Assembly (NCBI RefSeq): GCF_000765905.2
Contig: NZ_JRPL02000010.1
Span: 19,803-83,802 of the forward strand
Source: Helicobacter trogontum
GTDB lineage: Bacteria > Campylobacterota > Campylobacteria > Campylobacterales > Helicobacteraceae
Direction: 5' to 3'
DNA length: 64,000 nt
Shown: positions 1 through 8,871 of the stretch, piece after piece
Layout of the letters: each line of letters begins with the position of its first letter
Numbering within the stretch: position 1 is the first letter of the stretch
Program-made: the position numbers and the translations under genes
The notes under the pieces: generated by a model
Told to the model about the DNA's origin: nothing
Databases searched by the model: none
The model's input: the letters and a program-made list of their open reading frames with translations, nothing else

Positions 1-888
1 CTTAGTCGTTCAAAAATGTTTGCAGTAAGAGATAGATTTGGTTTGCGTCCATTAAGTTTGGGAGAAGTAACAAACAAAGATGGAACAAAGGGCTATATTG
101 TAGCAAGTGAAACATGTGCATTCGATCTTGTTGGAGCAAGTTTTGTGCGTGATATTGAGCCAGGGGAATTAATTGTTTTTGAAAAAAATCGCAACAATGA
201 AACAAAGATTATAAGCATAAAAGTCTTTGAAGAAAATTTAAAACCATGTGTTTTTGAATACATCTATTTTGCACGTCCTGATAGCGTTGTATTTGGTAAA
301 AGTGTCTATATGGTAAGAAAGAATCTAGGTAAGCACTTAGCCTTGGAACATAAGATTAGTGCTGATATTGTCATGCCTGTACCAGATAGTGGTCTTGCTG
401 CAGCGATAGGTTATAGCGAACAAAGCAAGATACCATTTGAACTAGGACTTATTAGAAATCATTATGTGGGGCGCACTTTTATTGAACCAACGCAGGAGTT
501 AAGAGAATTAAAGGTGCGTTTAAAGCTTAATCCTATTAGAGAAGTTATTGCGAATAAACGCGTTATAGTGATTGATGATTCTCTTGTAAGAGGTACAACA
601 AGTAAGGCAATCGTGCAACTTCTAAAAAAAGCTGGGGCAAAAGAAGTATATCTATTGATTTCTTCACCACCTACTATTTCACCATGCTATTATGGTGTAG
701 ATACGCCGAGTAAAAGTGAGCTTATTTCTGCAAATAAAAGTGATGAAGAGGTTCGAAAATTCATAGGTGCAGACTATCTTGGATATTTGTCTTTAGAGGG
801 TTTAAAACTTGCAGTTGAGTCACATAATTATAGTTATTGTCAAGCGTGTTTTGATGGCAACTATTTGCATGATATAGAATCAAAATAA
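1..888 (+). CDS. purF: Amidophosphoribosyltransferase PurF, C-terminal part (cut by window edge)
   Basis: First committed step of purine synthesis: PRPP plus glutamine gives phosphoribosylamine. The reading frame is open from base 1, so the glutaminase N terminus lies upstream. Visible features are AVRDRFGLRPLSLG near the left edge (glutaminase domain, before the PRTase half) and the PRPP-binding motif VIVIDDSLVRGTTSK. Further family signatures are VPDSGLAAAIGYSE and GLIRNHYVGRTFI. It ends 10 bases before the radical SAM gene, probably in one transcript. The Met at base 16 is internal, not the start. Identification is firm. Confidence 0.96.
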   Translation, partial: LSRSKMFAVRDRFGLRPLSLGEVTNKDGTKGYIVASETCAFDLVGASFVRDIEPGELIVFEKNRNNETKIISIKVFEENLKPCVFEYIYFARPDSVVFGKSVYMVRKNLGKHLALEHKISADIVMPVPDSGLAAAIGYSEQSKIPFELGLIRNHYVGRTFIEPTQELRELKVRLKLNPIREVIANKRVIVIDDSLVRGTTSKAIVQLLKKAGAKEVYLLISSPPTISPCYYGVDTPSKSELISANKSDEEVRKFIGADYLGYLSLEGLKLAVESHNYSYCQACFDGNYLHDIESK

Positions 889-898
889 AGGGGCATAG

Positions 899-1945
899 GT
901 GAAGATAATGCTAACGGTTGGGCGATATTTTAAACAACGATTTGGCGAGAAAGTGCGAAAGATTCCAATATCTCTTAGCGGTTTTACTTGCCCAAATATT
1001 GATGGTAGTGTTGCAAAGGGCGGGTGCATTTATTGCAAAAATGAAACCTTTTCACCATCGCTTGTCATGAAAAAAAAGCAAGATTTAGATAATAAAGCAA
1101 CAACTATAAACTCTATACACAAGGATCCCCAACAGATAGATTCGGTGCATAAAGTCAAAGATCTTATGAGATTAAAGATGAATTTTTCATTAACAGAAAA
1201 TCCATTATTACCTACGCAATTACGGGAACTTGAAGAGCAATTTTATTATCATGCAAACTTCCATAAAAATAAATATGGCATAAAAAAATATATGGTGTAT
1301 TTTCAAAGCTTTACAAATACGTATGCACCATTTGATACCTTAAAAGCTCTCTATACAAAGGCCTTAAAACTGCCTGATGTTGTAGGGATGAGTATAGGTA
1401 CTCGAGTGGATTGCGTAGATTCTAAACTACTTGATTTTTTAGAGCAATTTGTAAAAGATGGTAAGGAGATATGGCTTGAGTATGGAATCCAATCCATTTA
1501 TGAAGAGACATTGAAGCTGACAAATAGAGGACATACGATGGAGGGCGTAGAATCTCTTTTTCAAGAGACAAGAAAAAGGGGGATTAAGGTATGTGCGCAT
1601 TTAATCTATGGCTTACCAAATGAGAGTGTGGATATGATGATACACTCTTTAGAGACCATCTTGAGTTATGGCATAGATTCTTTAAAAATCCATCCCTTAT
1701 ATGTTGTGGAAGGTACAGCTTTGGCGCGTATGTATAAAAAAGGAGAATACAAGCCAATCACCTTGGAAGAATATGGAGAAGCAATAGCACGCTCACTAAA
1801 AATTATCCCACCAAATATTGTTGTGCAACGAGTAAGTGCAGGTGCGCATGATGAGAGTCTGATTGCACCGCAATGGTGTTTTGATAAAAATATTCAAATG
1901 CGTTATTTGCGAGATAGATTAAAAAGGGAAGGGATAGATTATTGA
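899..1945 (+). CDS. YhcC/TIGR01212-type radical SAM protein
   Basis: Radical SAM protein of the YhcC family, whose reaction is not established. The N terminus carries the family motif GFTCPNIDGSVAKGGCIYCKN, with cysteines arranged to bind the 4Fe-4S cluster. Later family blocks are YFQSFTNTYAP, GTRVDC, WLEYGIQS and HLIYGLPNE. Compared with the family, about 45 lysine- and asparagine-rich residues seem inserted just after the cluster motif (residues roughly 55-100). The start is GTG, 10 bases after the purF stop and preceded by AAAGGGG; an ATG three codons on is an alternative. It probably shares a transcript with purF. Confidence 0.88.
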   Translation: MKIMLTVGRYFKQRFGEKVRKIPISLSGFTCPNIDGSVAKGGCIYCKNETFSPSLVMKKKQDLDNKATTINSIHKDPQQIDSVHKVKDLMRLKMNFSLTENPLLPTQLRELEEQFYYHANFHKNKYGIKKYMVYFQSFTNTYAPFDTLKALYTKALKLPDVVGMSIGTRVDCVDSKLLDFLEQFVKDGKEIWLEYGIQSIYEETLKLTNRGHTMEGVESLFQETRKRGIKVCAHLIYGLPNESVDMMIHSLETILSYGIDSLKIHPLYVVEGTALARMYKKGEYKPITLEEYGEAIARSLKIIPPNIVVQRVSAGAHDESLIAPQWCFDKNIQMRYLRDRLKREGIDY

Positions 1946-2483
1946 TTGTATTATAATGCTCGTGTCATTTAAATTAAAGCTATATATGAGTTAGAAGATA
2001 TATCTTAAAGACTTTTTCCAGGCTTTGCTTATTTGCATACTTAAGTTATATTAAGTGAAATAAAATTGGGTGATGGATTAAGTATAATCTAAAATGGATT
2101 TAGCAAAGTAGTTATTCAATTAACCTTATCAAGGCATTTGGAGCATTGTTGCATGTTTGTTGTTATAGATAGAAAAGTCGATTTATAACCTTTGCAATAT
2201 AGTGTCATGAGCTTTTTTGATATTTAGCTTATTTGGCTAACTATTGATTGTAGTTTATAGATTCTAACTACTATTTATTTGCATTTTTTATCACTCTTTA
2301 AGTATTACTTTGAATTTCATATTTCATTGCTTTACCTTGTATTTATCATAAAGTTTATTGGTTTTGTAGTACTTTGATAGTGCCTAATAAAAAACATATT
2401 TTGTGTCCAATCAAGCATCAAGCATATTATTATGAAATCACTAGTTTTTATCTGCTTGGTTAATGTACAATGAAATCAAATTG
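1946..2483. other. 538-base intergenic region without a recognised gene
   Basis: AT-rich sequence between convergent genes (the radical SAM gene on + and the GNAT gene on -). I see no open frame with a ribosome binding site and no RNA family I recognise. TATAAT occurs on the + strand at 1952-1957 and 2083-2088, but at this base composition it is expected by chance. Confidence 0.6.
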
Positions 2484-2933
2484 TTAAGGTTTATTCAAAA
2501 TTCTAGTATTTGCAGAATCTAGAACGCACTCATAAAGATTCAATGTGTCTTTAAGAGACCAATTGATCTCATGCCAAAAAAGATTCCCAAGAGAATTGTT
2601 TTTAAAAGCAACAAGATTAATATGTGTTGCTCCCTCTTCCTTTAATCTTTCTTTGACAAAAGCTACCATTCCTTTTCCTATCTGCTTATGTCTATATTCT
2701 TTTTGCACACATACATGATAGAGGTAGGCACATCTACCATCATAACCACATAATATACTGCCTATAATTTTATCATCACAAATAGCTACTACATTTGTAT
2801 TTGGATTTTTTGCAAGAAACTTTTGCATACCCTCATAGGAATCATCAATAGTGCGGATATAAAACCCCTCGATACTTTTCCATAGATTCAATACTGAGTC
2901 ATAATCTTGTATTGTCATAATTCGTAATTTCAT
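2484..2933 (-). CDS. GNAT-family N-acetyltransferase
   Basis: Small acetyl-CoA-dependent acetyltransferase of about 149 residues; substrate unknown. GNAT features: an N-terminal beta-alpha unit (MKLRIMTIQDYDSVLNLW), and motif A in VCVQKEYRHKQIGKGMVAFV, with an R/Q-x-x-G-x-G-like acetyl-CoA pyrophosphate loop, followed by the INLVAFKNNSLGNLFW block. The frame is open 45 bases further upstream. I chose the ATG at 2933 because GAAAGAAAG precedes it and a TATAAT box at 2967-2972 would fall inside the longer reading. Transcribed alone, convergent with the gene to its left. Confidence 0.85.
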   Translation of the reverse strand: MKLRIMTIQDYDSVLNLWKSIEGFYIRTIDDSYEGMQKFLAKNPNTNVVAICDDKIIGSILCGYDGRCAYLYHVCVQKEYRHKQIGKGMVAFVKERLKEEGATHINLVAFKNNSLGNLFWHEINWSLKDTLNLYECVLDSANTRILNKP

Positions 2934-2966
2934 AATACACTTTCTTTCACTTAGAAATAAACGCCA

Positions 2967-2972
2967 ATTATA
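2967..2972 (-). promoter_or_regulatory. Probable -10 box of the GNAT gene
   Basis: TATAAT on the minus strand (TGTTATAATTGG), 34 bases upstream of the ATG at 2933. It rules out the longer ORF start at 2978. No -35 consensus, as usual for Helicobacter. Confidence 0.55.
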
Positions 2973-3009
2973 ACACAAATTTGTGATGTATAATCAAGCT
3001 GCTTCTGCA

Positions 3010-3858
3010 TCACACACCACGAAAGGAGCAATTCTGACATAATTGTGGTAAATTTTTATGTGTTCTTAGCGACTCTTGCATATCTTTCATTTTTTTTGAA
3101 TGTAGAATCTCCAAAAAATTTTGCACATTAAAATCACCAAGTGGCATTTGTGCATGTGCGTCAATACAACATGGAATAACAATGCCATTGGCAAGTATTG
3201 CTAGCTGCCTTATTGTCCCAAGGCAATAAGGTGTATTGGGGTATGTTTGCCATGTCATCGTGTTTTCAACTTTAGGAGTCTTTTGCTGTGTGTGCCACTT
3301 AAAAGCCTGATGGAAGCGTAGAAAAAAGTTTTTTTCTAAACGGAAACGTCGCTTTTGTGGTTGCAAAATGGCATATGGGAATTTTTGTAAAAAGTATGTG
3401 TAATCATAATTCCCAAAAAGTCGTAAATTAATGTAAAGGTTTGGTGATTTTATCTTTGCATAGTTATAAAATGTAAGAATGGTATCAAAATATGTATGAA
3501 TATCCTTTTGTAGATGTTTATTATCAAATAAAGCATCAAGTGAAAAACTGACTTGATGTATGTGTGGTTGTGTCAATAAAGAAAAATGTTCCTCTTTTAA
3601 AAATGCAGCACTACTTACAATGTCAAATCTGACATTATAGTAAGCTCCAATATCTATATATGCAAAAAGATTATCAACACAAAGGGGATCGCCTAAGACA
3701 TGCGGACTTATAAACCTTGTGTGTTGAGTAATCTGTGATATAATTTTTTCATATAGAGGTAAGGGCATTACGCCTCTTACCGCCTTTTTTGGTGTGCAAA
3801 ATGAACAGGAGAGTTTGCAAATATCAGTGATTTCAACATAAATTTTATGAAACTTCAT
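3010..3858 (-). CDS. Radical SAM/SPASM-like protein of unknown substrate
   Basis: 282-residue radical SAM protein. The cluster motif CKLSCSFC (CxxxCxxC) is at residues about 13-20. The C terminus has a SPASM-like cysteine set: YCLGTIRQLAI, IVIPCC, and a final CQNC about 6 residues from the end, consistent with auxiliary Fe-S ligands. The middle holds SPHVLGDPLCVDNLFAYI, the GDPL loop typical of this group. Such proteins modify peptides, tRNAs or sugars; the substrate cannot be told here because no precursor peptide or partner is adjacent. It has its own promoter and lies divergent from the universal stress protein gene. Confidence 0.82.
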   Translation of the reverse strand: MKFHKIYVEITDICKLSCSFCTPKKAVRGVMPLPLYEKIISQITQHTRFISPHVLGDPLCVDNLFAYIDIGAYYNVRFDIVSSAAFLKEEHFSLLTQPHIHQVSFSLDALFDNKHLQKDIHTYFDTILTFYNYAKIKSPNLYINLRLFGNYDYTYFLQKFPYAILQPQKRRFRLEKNFFLRFHQAFKWHTQQKTPKVENTMTWQTYPNTPYCLGTIRQLAILANGIVIPCCIDAHAQMPLGDFNVQNFLEILHSKKMKDMQESLRTHKNLPQLCQNCSFRGV

Positions 3859-3900
3859 ATGGCTACCTAAATACTTTGCGAATGATTAAGACTTTATAAA

Positions 3901-3906
3901 ATTATA
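3901..3906 (-). promoter_or_regulatory. Probable -10 box of the SPASM radical SAM gene
   Basis: TATAAT on the minus strand (TTGTATAATTTT), about 43 bases upstream of the ATG at 3858. Confidence 0.5.
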
Positions 3907-4049
3907 CAATTATTCTGATAGACTCATGAAGAATAACAAAGCAAATTCTGCCTGATGTTATGAAGATTCTTGATTATCAAAAATTATATAGAAATATAAG
4001 CACTTGATTTTATCATAAATTTTAAGTATAAAACTTACTTATAAAAGTG

Positions 4050-4055
4050 TATAAT
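4050..4055 (+). promoter_or_regulatory. -10 box of the universal stress protein gene
   Basis: GTGTATAATTG 35 bases upstream of the ATG at 4090, followed by a strong AAGGAG ribosome binding site at 4079-4084. A typical Helicobacter housekeeping promoter. Confidence 0.6.
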
Positions 4056-4089
4056 TGTAGTCACTTTGAACTATTGTTAAGGAGTTTCC

Positions 4090-4515
4090 ATGGTAGATGC
4101 AATCAAGATTCTATTTGGTGTGAGTGATACAGATGAATGTCGAAAGGCTATCCCAACCATCATCAAACTTTTTGCAAGACGTAGTGAAATTGAGCTCACA
4201 TTATTACATGTTACACCTGAAACGATTGTTTTGGCGGAGAGCGGTATAGTAGATTATGCCTCACTAGAGCATGTGCAAGAAGAGGAATCGCATGCAATCT
4301 TACAAGAGTTTGCAAAGGTTTTTAATAATGAGGGTATTGCGTGCAAAAAGATTCTAAAAAATGGAAATCCAATTGATGTTGTACTTGAAATCGCAGATCA
4401 ATATGACTTGCTTGTTATTGGAGCTAGTGAATCATCTATACTGCATAGAATTTTTAACTCTCATCAAAATGGTTTTATTAATTCATCACCTATACCAGTT
4501 TTAGTTGCTAAATAA
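4090..4515 (+). CDS. Universal stress protein, UspA family
   Basis: 141-residue single-domain USP-fold protein. It shows the N-terminal beta strand with D (IKILFGVSDTDECRKAI), the ELTLLHVTPE strand, and the nucleotide-loop region DLLVIGASESSILHR followed by NGFINSSPIPVLVAK. The ATP-binding G-2x-G-9x-G-S/T pattern is only partly present: the glycine after IGAS is replaced, so nucleotide binding is uncertain. Monocistronic, with its own promoter and AAGGAG. Proteins of this family act in the cytoplasm under stress; a specific role cannot be read from the sequence. Confidence 0.88.
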   Translation: MVDAIKILFGVSDTDECRKAIPTIIKLFARRSEIELTLLHVTPETIVLAESGIVDYASLEHVQEEESHAILQEFAKVFNNEGIACKKILKNGNPIDVVLEIADQYDLLVIGASESSILHRIFNSHQNGFINSSPIPVLVAK

Positions 4516-4743
4516 TTTGTGTTTATAGGCAAGATTTATTTTTTATTTGATTTAGTATTTATAAATAGGGCAGAGCGATAGATTCTAACATGTAAAGTCC
4601 TATTTAGTTTATAATGCTATCCAATAGGTATATTAATTATATTAATAATGATATAAAACTTCAAGCAGTATAGATGCAAATATGCAATTTTAAATGGTAA
4701 GATTCCAACTCATATATAGAAAACTTAAGAACTAAGGAATATT

Positions 4744-6051
4744 TTGGCAAAAGTATATTTTAAAACTTTTGGTTGCAGAAGCAATCTTTATGACACGCAA
4801 GTAATGATTAGCAACCTTAAAAGTCATGAAGTAGTCGCAAGTGAGCTAGAGGCAGATACTATCATTATAAACTCTTGCACAGTAACAAACAAGGCAGATA
4901 GGGAAGTGCGTGGGTATGCACGAAAGTATAGTAACGAAGGAAAAAAGGTTCTTTTTACGGGTTGTGGAGTGAAGCATTCTGGAGAGAAACTTTTTAAAAA
5001 TGGGCTTGTTAATGGTGTGTTTGCCCATAGCCATAAAGAAAGTATTAACGATTTTTTATCCAATGAAAATAGAGTATTCTTACCAAAAGAGAAAGTAAGT
5101 AAACATGTTGATACCACGCTTTTACCTCGAGTGGTTGGAAAAGTTCGAGCTTTTATTAAGATCCAAGAGGGGTGCAATTTTTCTTGTAGTTACTGCATTA
5201 TTCCAAGTGTGCGTGGGAGTGCTAGAAGTTTTAGCGAATCTCATATATTAGACCAAATTAAGCTTTTAGAACAAAGTGGCGTTACAGAAGTTATACTCAC
5301 AGGAACAAATATTGGTAGTTATGGAGTTGATACGCGAACTCATATCGCAACTTTGATACAAAAAATACACGATATTTCTGGTATTTTACGCATACGTTTA
5401 GGAAGTCTTGAACCAAGTCAAATAGATTCTCAATTTTTAGAGATTTTGGAGTTAGACAAGTTAGAGCGACATCTGCATATAGCCCTCCAGCACACAAGCC
5501 AAACAATGCTTACAATTATGAATCGCAAAAATACTTTTGAGCGTGATTTGGAGCTTTTTCATACTATTGCAAGTAAGGGATTTAGCCTAGGTACAGATTA
5601 TATTGTGGGGCATTATGGCGAAAGTGAAGAGATTTTTAAAGAAGCTATATGTAATTTGGAAAAGCTACCTCTAACACATCTTCACCCTTTTATTTATAGC
5701 CCTAGATTTGGCACAAAATCAGCAAAAAATGAATTAAACTTAGCACAAGTAAAAGGCGATGTGGCAAAAGATCGTTTGCGTAAAATCACCAAAATAGTGC
5801 AAGAAAAAAATATAGCATTTAGACAAAATATCAAGACGCCTCTACATGTTCTAATAGAGGGCAAAAAGGTTATACATGGAGTAGATTCTCCAAAATCTAC
5901 TAGCTATTTTGTTGGCTTAGATGAATATTTTAATAAGATGTTGTTGCCTATTGCAGACGATAGCTTGGATTTAAAGGGTAAATGGATTAGTGTAAGTAAA
6001 TATGATATTGCAGGGCAATACAATATTGGATTGGAATATAACATAGTGTAG
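4744..6051 (+). CDS. mtaB: MtaB-type tRNA (t6A37) methylthiotransferase, MiaB-like
   Basis: Radical SAM methylthiotransferase, probably converting t6A to ms2t6A at tRNA position 37. The N-terminal UPF0004 domain holds three cluster cysteines (FGCRSN, INSCTVTNKADRE, FTGCGVK). The radical SAM motif is CNFSCSYCIIPSVRGSARS. The C-terminal part around TPLHVLIEGKK looks TRAM-like. Its 435 residues are normal for the family. The start is TTG, six bases after AAGGAA, with the conserved KVYFKTFGCRSN following at once. It is separated by 9 bases from the ruvX-rsmH fusion, so the two are likely cotranscribed. The exact subfamily (MtaB versus MiaB/RimO) is inferred from general resemblance. Confidence 0.88.
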   Translation: MAKVYFKTFGCRSNLYDTQVMISNLKSHEVVASELEADTIIINSCTVTNKADREVRGYARKYSNEGKKVLFTGCGVKHSGEKLFKNGLVNGVFAHSHKESINDFLSNENRVFLPKEKVSKHVDTTLLPRVVGKVRAFIKIQEGCNFSCSYCIIPSVRGSARSFSESHILDQIKLLEQSGVTEVILTGTNIGSYGVDTRTHIATLIQKIHDISGILRIRLGSLEPSQIDSQFLEILELDKLERHLHIALQHTSQTMLTIMNRKNTFERDLELFHTIASKGFSLGTDYIVGHYGESEEIFKEAICNLEKLPLTHLHPFIYSPRFGTKSAKNELNLAQVKGDVAKDRLRKITKIVQEKNIAFRQNIKTPLHVLIEGKKVIHGVDSPKSTSYFVGLDEYFNKMLLPIADDSLDLKGKWISVSKYDIAGQYNIGLEYNIV

Positions 6052-6060
6052 GGCTAGTAT

Positions 6061-7755
6061 ATGATTTTTGGTATTGACTTTGGACTAAAACGACTTGGTA
6101 TGGCTAAGGTGGTGCAAAATATCATTGTACCACTAGCACCCATCATGCGAAAAAACCGCAATCAAGCAAGTAAAGATCTACGCAGGGTTTTGATAGAGCA
6201 TGAAAGTGATATGAGCAAAATTACTCTTGTAGTTGGTATACCTTTATCTGATTTAGGTATGGAGGAGGATGGGGCAGGGCGACATGAAACCATGCAAAAA
6301 AGGATTAGCCATTTTCTCAATCTTATTGACTTTTGTGGACAGATAGTTTATATTGATGAATCATATAGTAGCAAAGAGGCAAGTGAAAGGCTTTTTGATA
6401 GAGGATATAATACAAGAAAAAAAGCAAGAAAGAATGGTATGCTAGATAGCATTAGTGCGTGTGTGATTCTGGAGAGATACTTAGAAAAACAAGAGAATAT
6501 ATCGCATATAAATAAACTTGAATATAGTTCTTTTGATGGAAAAAAGCAGAATGGGGTAGGGTGCATAACGCAAACTGATAGGATAAAAACTCATATAATA
6601 GAACCTCAAGATAAGATTAGTCACATACAGACAAAGCCTATTAATAAAACAGATACACAGAAATGTATATCTGTTTATGCAGGTTCAAAAGATTTAGGGC
6701 AGGGTAAAACAGATTCGCAAACAACTAGAGATACACGTAAGGATTTGCAGCAACAAGTAATATGTGATAGAGGCGTGGCGCAAATAGATAAGACACCGCA
6801 TATACCAGTATTGTTAGAGCATGTGCTTGACACTTTTGATAGAGTCTTTATCCCCACGCATACACACTATATAGCAAAAAAGTCGCCTATAAAAAACAAA
6901 GAAGTGCTTATAGATTGCACTTTGGGTTTTGGTGGCATGAGTAAGGCTTTATTGGAGCGATATCCAGACCTGTATATCATCGGTATTGATAGGGATTCTT
7001 ATGCGCTAGAATATAATCAGAAATCTATGGCTATATTTGGCGATAGGTTTCAAACAAGACACGGGGATTTTGGAACATTGCTCCCCTATATTATTAACGA
7101 GATACAGCAAAGTGGCAATAGACTTTGTGGAGTGTTGGCTGATATTGGTGTGAGTTCCTATCAACTTGATACTATCGAGCGTGGTTTTAGTTTTCATGCA
7201 AATACACTTGATATGCGTATGGATAGAACACAAACTTTAAATGCAGATATGATTGTAAATACTTATAGTAAATATGAATTGGAAGAAATTTTTAAGAATT
7301 ATGGTGAAATAAGGGAATATAAAAAGCTAGTAAATCTTATTATCCAAGAACGCACTCAAAGAAAGATAACTGCTGATAAGCTGCAAAATATCGCATTAAA
7401 ACTGCATACAAAAAGCAAAATCCATCCAGCTACGCTCATTTATCAAGCATTGCGAATTGCTGTAAATGATGAATTGGGACAATTACAAAAACTACTTGCC
7501 TCATGTGCGGATTTGCATGAAGTTTTATTATGCATTATTTCCTTTCATTCTCTTGAGGATAGAATAATTAAAGATACTTTTAAACAATTTGCAAAAAAGT
7601 GTATATGTGATGCAACGAGCTTTAAATGTACATGTGGGAATAATCATGCCAAAGGTTTTTCACTCTATAAAAAACCACTTGTAGCAGACAATAAAGAGAT
7701 TCTATATAATAAACGCTCACGTAGTGCAAAGCTGCGAGCTTTTTACTTCATGTAA
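6061..7755 (+). CDS. rsmH: RuvX-RsmH fusion: YqgF nuclease domain joined to 16S rRNA C1402 N4-methyltransferase
   Basis: One uninterrupted 564-residue frame. Residues 1-about 142 are RuvX/YqgF (RNase H fold, linked to Holliday-junction resolution or 16S processing): GIDFGLKRLGMA, VVGIPLSDLG, YIDESYSSKEASE, NGMLDSISACVILERYL. Residues about 247-564 are RsmH/MraW, which methylates 16S C1402 using SAM: HIPVLLEHVLDTF, DCTLGFGGMSKALL, IIGIDRDSYALE, VLADIGVSSYQLD, SFHSLEDRIIKD and the closing KRSRSAKLRAF. About 105 hydrophilic residues rich in T, D, Q and K link them. The linker has no Met; an in-frame GTG at 6775 could let RsmH start on its own, but only a close AGAGG precedes it. The two genes are normally separate. 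Either a true fusion or a sequencing error that removed a stop. Confidence 0.93.
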   Translation: MIFGIDFGLKRLGMAKVVQNIIVPLAPIMRKNRNQASKDLRRVLIEHESDMSKITLVVGIPLSDLGMEEDGAGRHETMQKRISHFLNLIDFCGQIVYIDESYSSKEASERLFDRGYNTRKKARKNGMLDSISACVILERYLEKQENISHINKLEYSSFDGKKQNGVGCITQTDRIKTHIIEPQDKISHIQTKPINKTDTQKCISVYAGSKDLGQGKTDSQTTRDTRKDLQQQVICDRGVAQIDKTPHIPVLLEHVLDTFDRVFIPTHTHYIAKKSPIKNKEVLIDCTLGFGGMSKALLERYPDLYIIGIDRDSYALEYNQKSMAIFGDRFQTRHGDFGTLLPYIINEIQQSGNRLCGVLADIGVSSYQLDTIERGFSFHANTLDMRMDRTQTLNADMIVNTYSKYELEEIFKNYGEIREYKKLVNLIIQERTQRKITADKLQNIALKLHTKSKIHPATLIYQALRIAVNDELGQLQKLLASCADLHEVLLCIISFHSLEDRIIKDTFKQFAKKCICDATSFKCTCGNNHAKGFSLYKKPLVADNKEILYNKRSRSAKLRAFYFM

Positions 7756-7852
7756 TTTAAGAGATGGGGGTAGAGGGAGGGAACTTCCTGCTGTTGCAAA
7801 TAGGTAGCTACATTTTTATGTGCCAAATGTTTTTGCTTTGGACTTGCAACAC

Positions 7853-7874
7853 TTTCAGCAAAGGTTTGCTGAAA
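7853..7874. repeat. Inverted repeat downstream of the ruvX-rsmH fusion
   Basis: TTTCAGCAAA, GG, TTTGCTGAAA: perfect 10-base arms between the convergent fusion gene and argB. As RNA it could form a 7-8 bp stem. It has no T-run on either side, so a terminator is possible but not typical; a protein-binding dyad is the alternative. Confidence 0.5.
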
Positions 7875-7992
7875 AATTAGAGACCTTATTACTTCATATT
7901 TGCGAAATAGCAAAAAAGAATGGTTAACAACCTTGTTTACTACAAAATATCTTTTTTTAATACATGTAAGTTAAACAGGAACTTAAATTCAA

Positions 7993-8871
7993 TTAGAATC
8001 TATTTTTTAATATTGCTGTGCCTATGCCTTGATTCGTAAAAAATTCTAAAAGTAGACAGTGTTGCACACGCCCATCAAGTATATGTACACGCGAAACGCC
8101 ATTATGAATTGCATGTATACAGCTTTGTAGTTTTGGTATCATGCCCCCACTTACTTTTCCAGTGTCAATGAGGTTTTGTGCTTCACGTAAGTTGAGTTCA
8201 GAAATAAAGGAATCTTTGTCATTATAATCCCCATATACACCTTCAATATCACTCAAAAACACGAGTTTTTCAGCGTGCAAGGCTTCTGCGATTGCACATG
8301 CAGCATCATCTGCGTTTATATTGTAGCTACTATGATCACTGCCTATACCAACAGGGCAAATCACTGGGACAAACCCATCTTGCAGAATTGCATTTACCAA
8401 TGTTGTATCTACATGCACCACTTCACCAACATAGCCAAGATTTTCACTATCTTTTGGTCGTACTTGCAACATACGACCATCTTTACCGCTTATACCACAT
8501 GCTTGTACGCCAAACTCACACAGCATACCTACAATATCTTTACTGATTTTGTTTAGCACCATTTCAACGATTTTCATCGTATCTTTATCAGTAACTCTTA
8601 GTCCATTTTTAAATTTTCTCTCGATTTTTACAATTTCTAACCACTTATCAATATCCTTGCCACCACCATGCACAATGATAGGTTGAAATCCGATTGAATG
8701 GAGTAGGGCTACATCGCGTATCAAGCTTTTTTGTAGCTCCTCGTTTAACATAGCACTTCCACCATATTTTATTACTATTGTTTTGCCACGAAAGAGCTGG
8801 ATATAAGGTAGAGATTCTATCAATATTTTTGCTTTATCCTGCCATTCCTTCATCGACTCTTCTTTATCCAT
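7993..8871 (-). CDS. argB: N-acetylglutamate kinase ArgB
   Basis: Second step of arginine/ornithine synthesis: phosphorylates N-acetyl-L-glutamate with ATP. Amino-acid-kinase fold, 292 residues. Diagnostic blocks: the ATP-binding lysine and glycine loop IVIKYGGSAM, the substrate-binding IIVHGGGKDID, NGLRVTDKDTMKIVEMVL, INADDAACAIAEALHAEKLVFLSD cut by family spacing, and the C-terminal GGMIPKLQSCIHAI. No other arg gene is in the window. H. pylori, as I recall, lacks this pathway, so the gene marks a non-pylori species. A possible TACAAT -10 lies at 8905-8910. Confidence 0.95.
   Translation of the reverse strand: MDKEESMKEWQDKAKILIESLPYIQLFRGKTIVIKYGGSAMLNEELQKSLIRDVALLHSIGFQPIIVHGGGKDIDKWLEIVKIERKFKNGLRVTDKDTMKIVEMVLNKISKDIVGMLCEFGVQACGISGKDGRMLQVRPKDSENLGYVGEVVHVDTTLVNAILQDGFVPVICPVGIGSDHSSYNINADDAACAIAEALHAEKLVFLSDIEGVYGDYNDKDSFISELNLREAQNLIDTGKVSGGMIPKLQSCIHAIHNGVSRVHILDGRVQHCLLLEFFTNQGIGTAILKNRF

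Noticed and set aside
1952..2088. TATAAT words in the gap after the YhcC-type gene as ncRNA promoters
   Set aside because: No structure or conservation supports a transcript, and TATAAT is frequent by chance at this composition.
4824..5177. 117-residue minus-strand ORF inside mtaB
   Set aside because: Antisense shadow of the MtaB radical SAM region.
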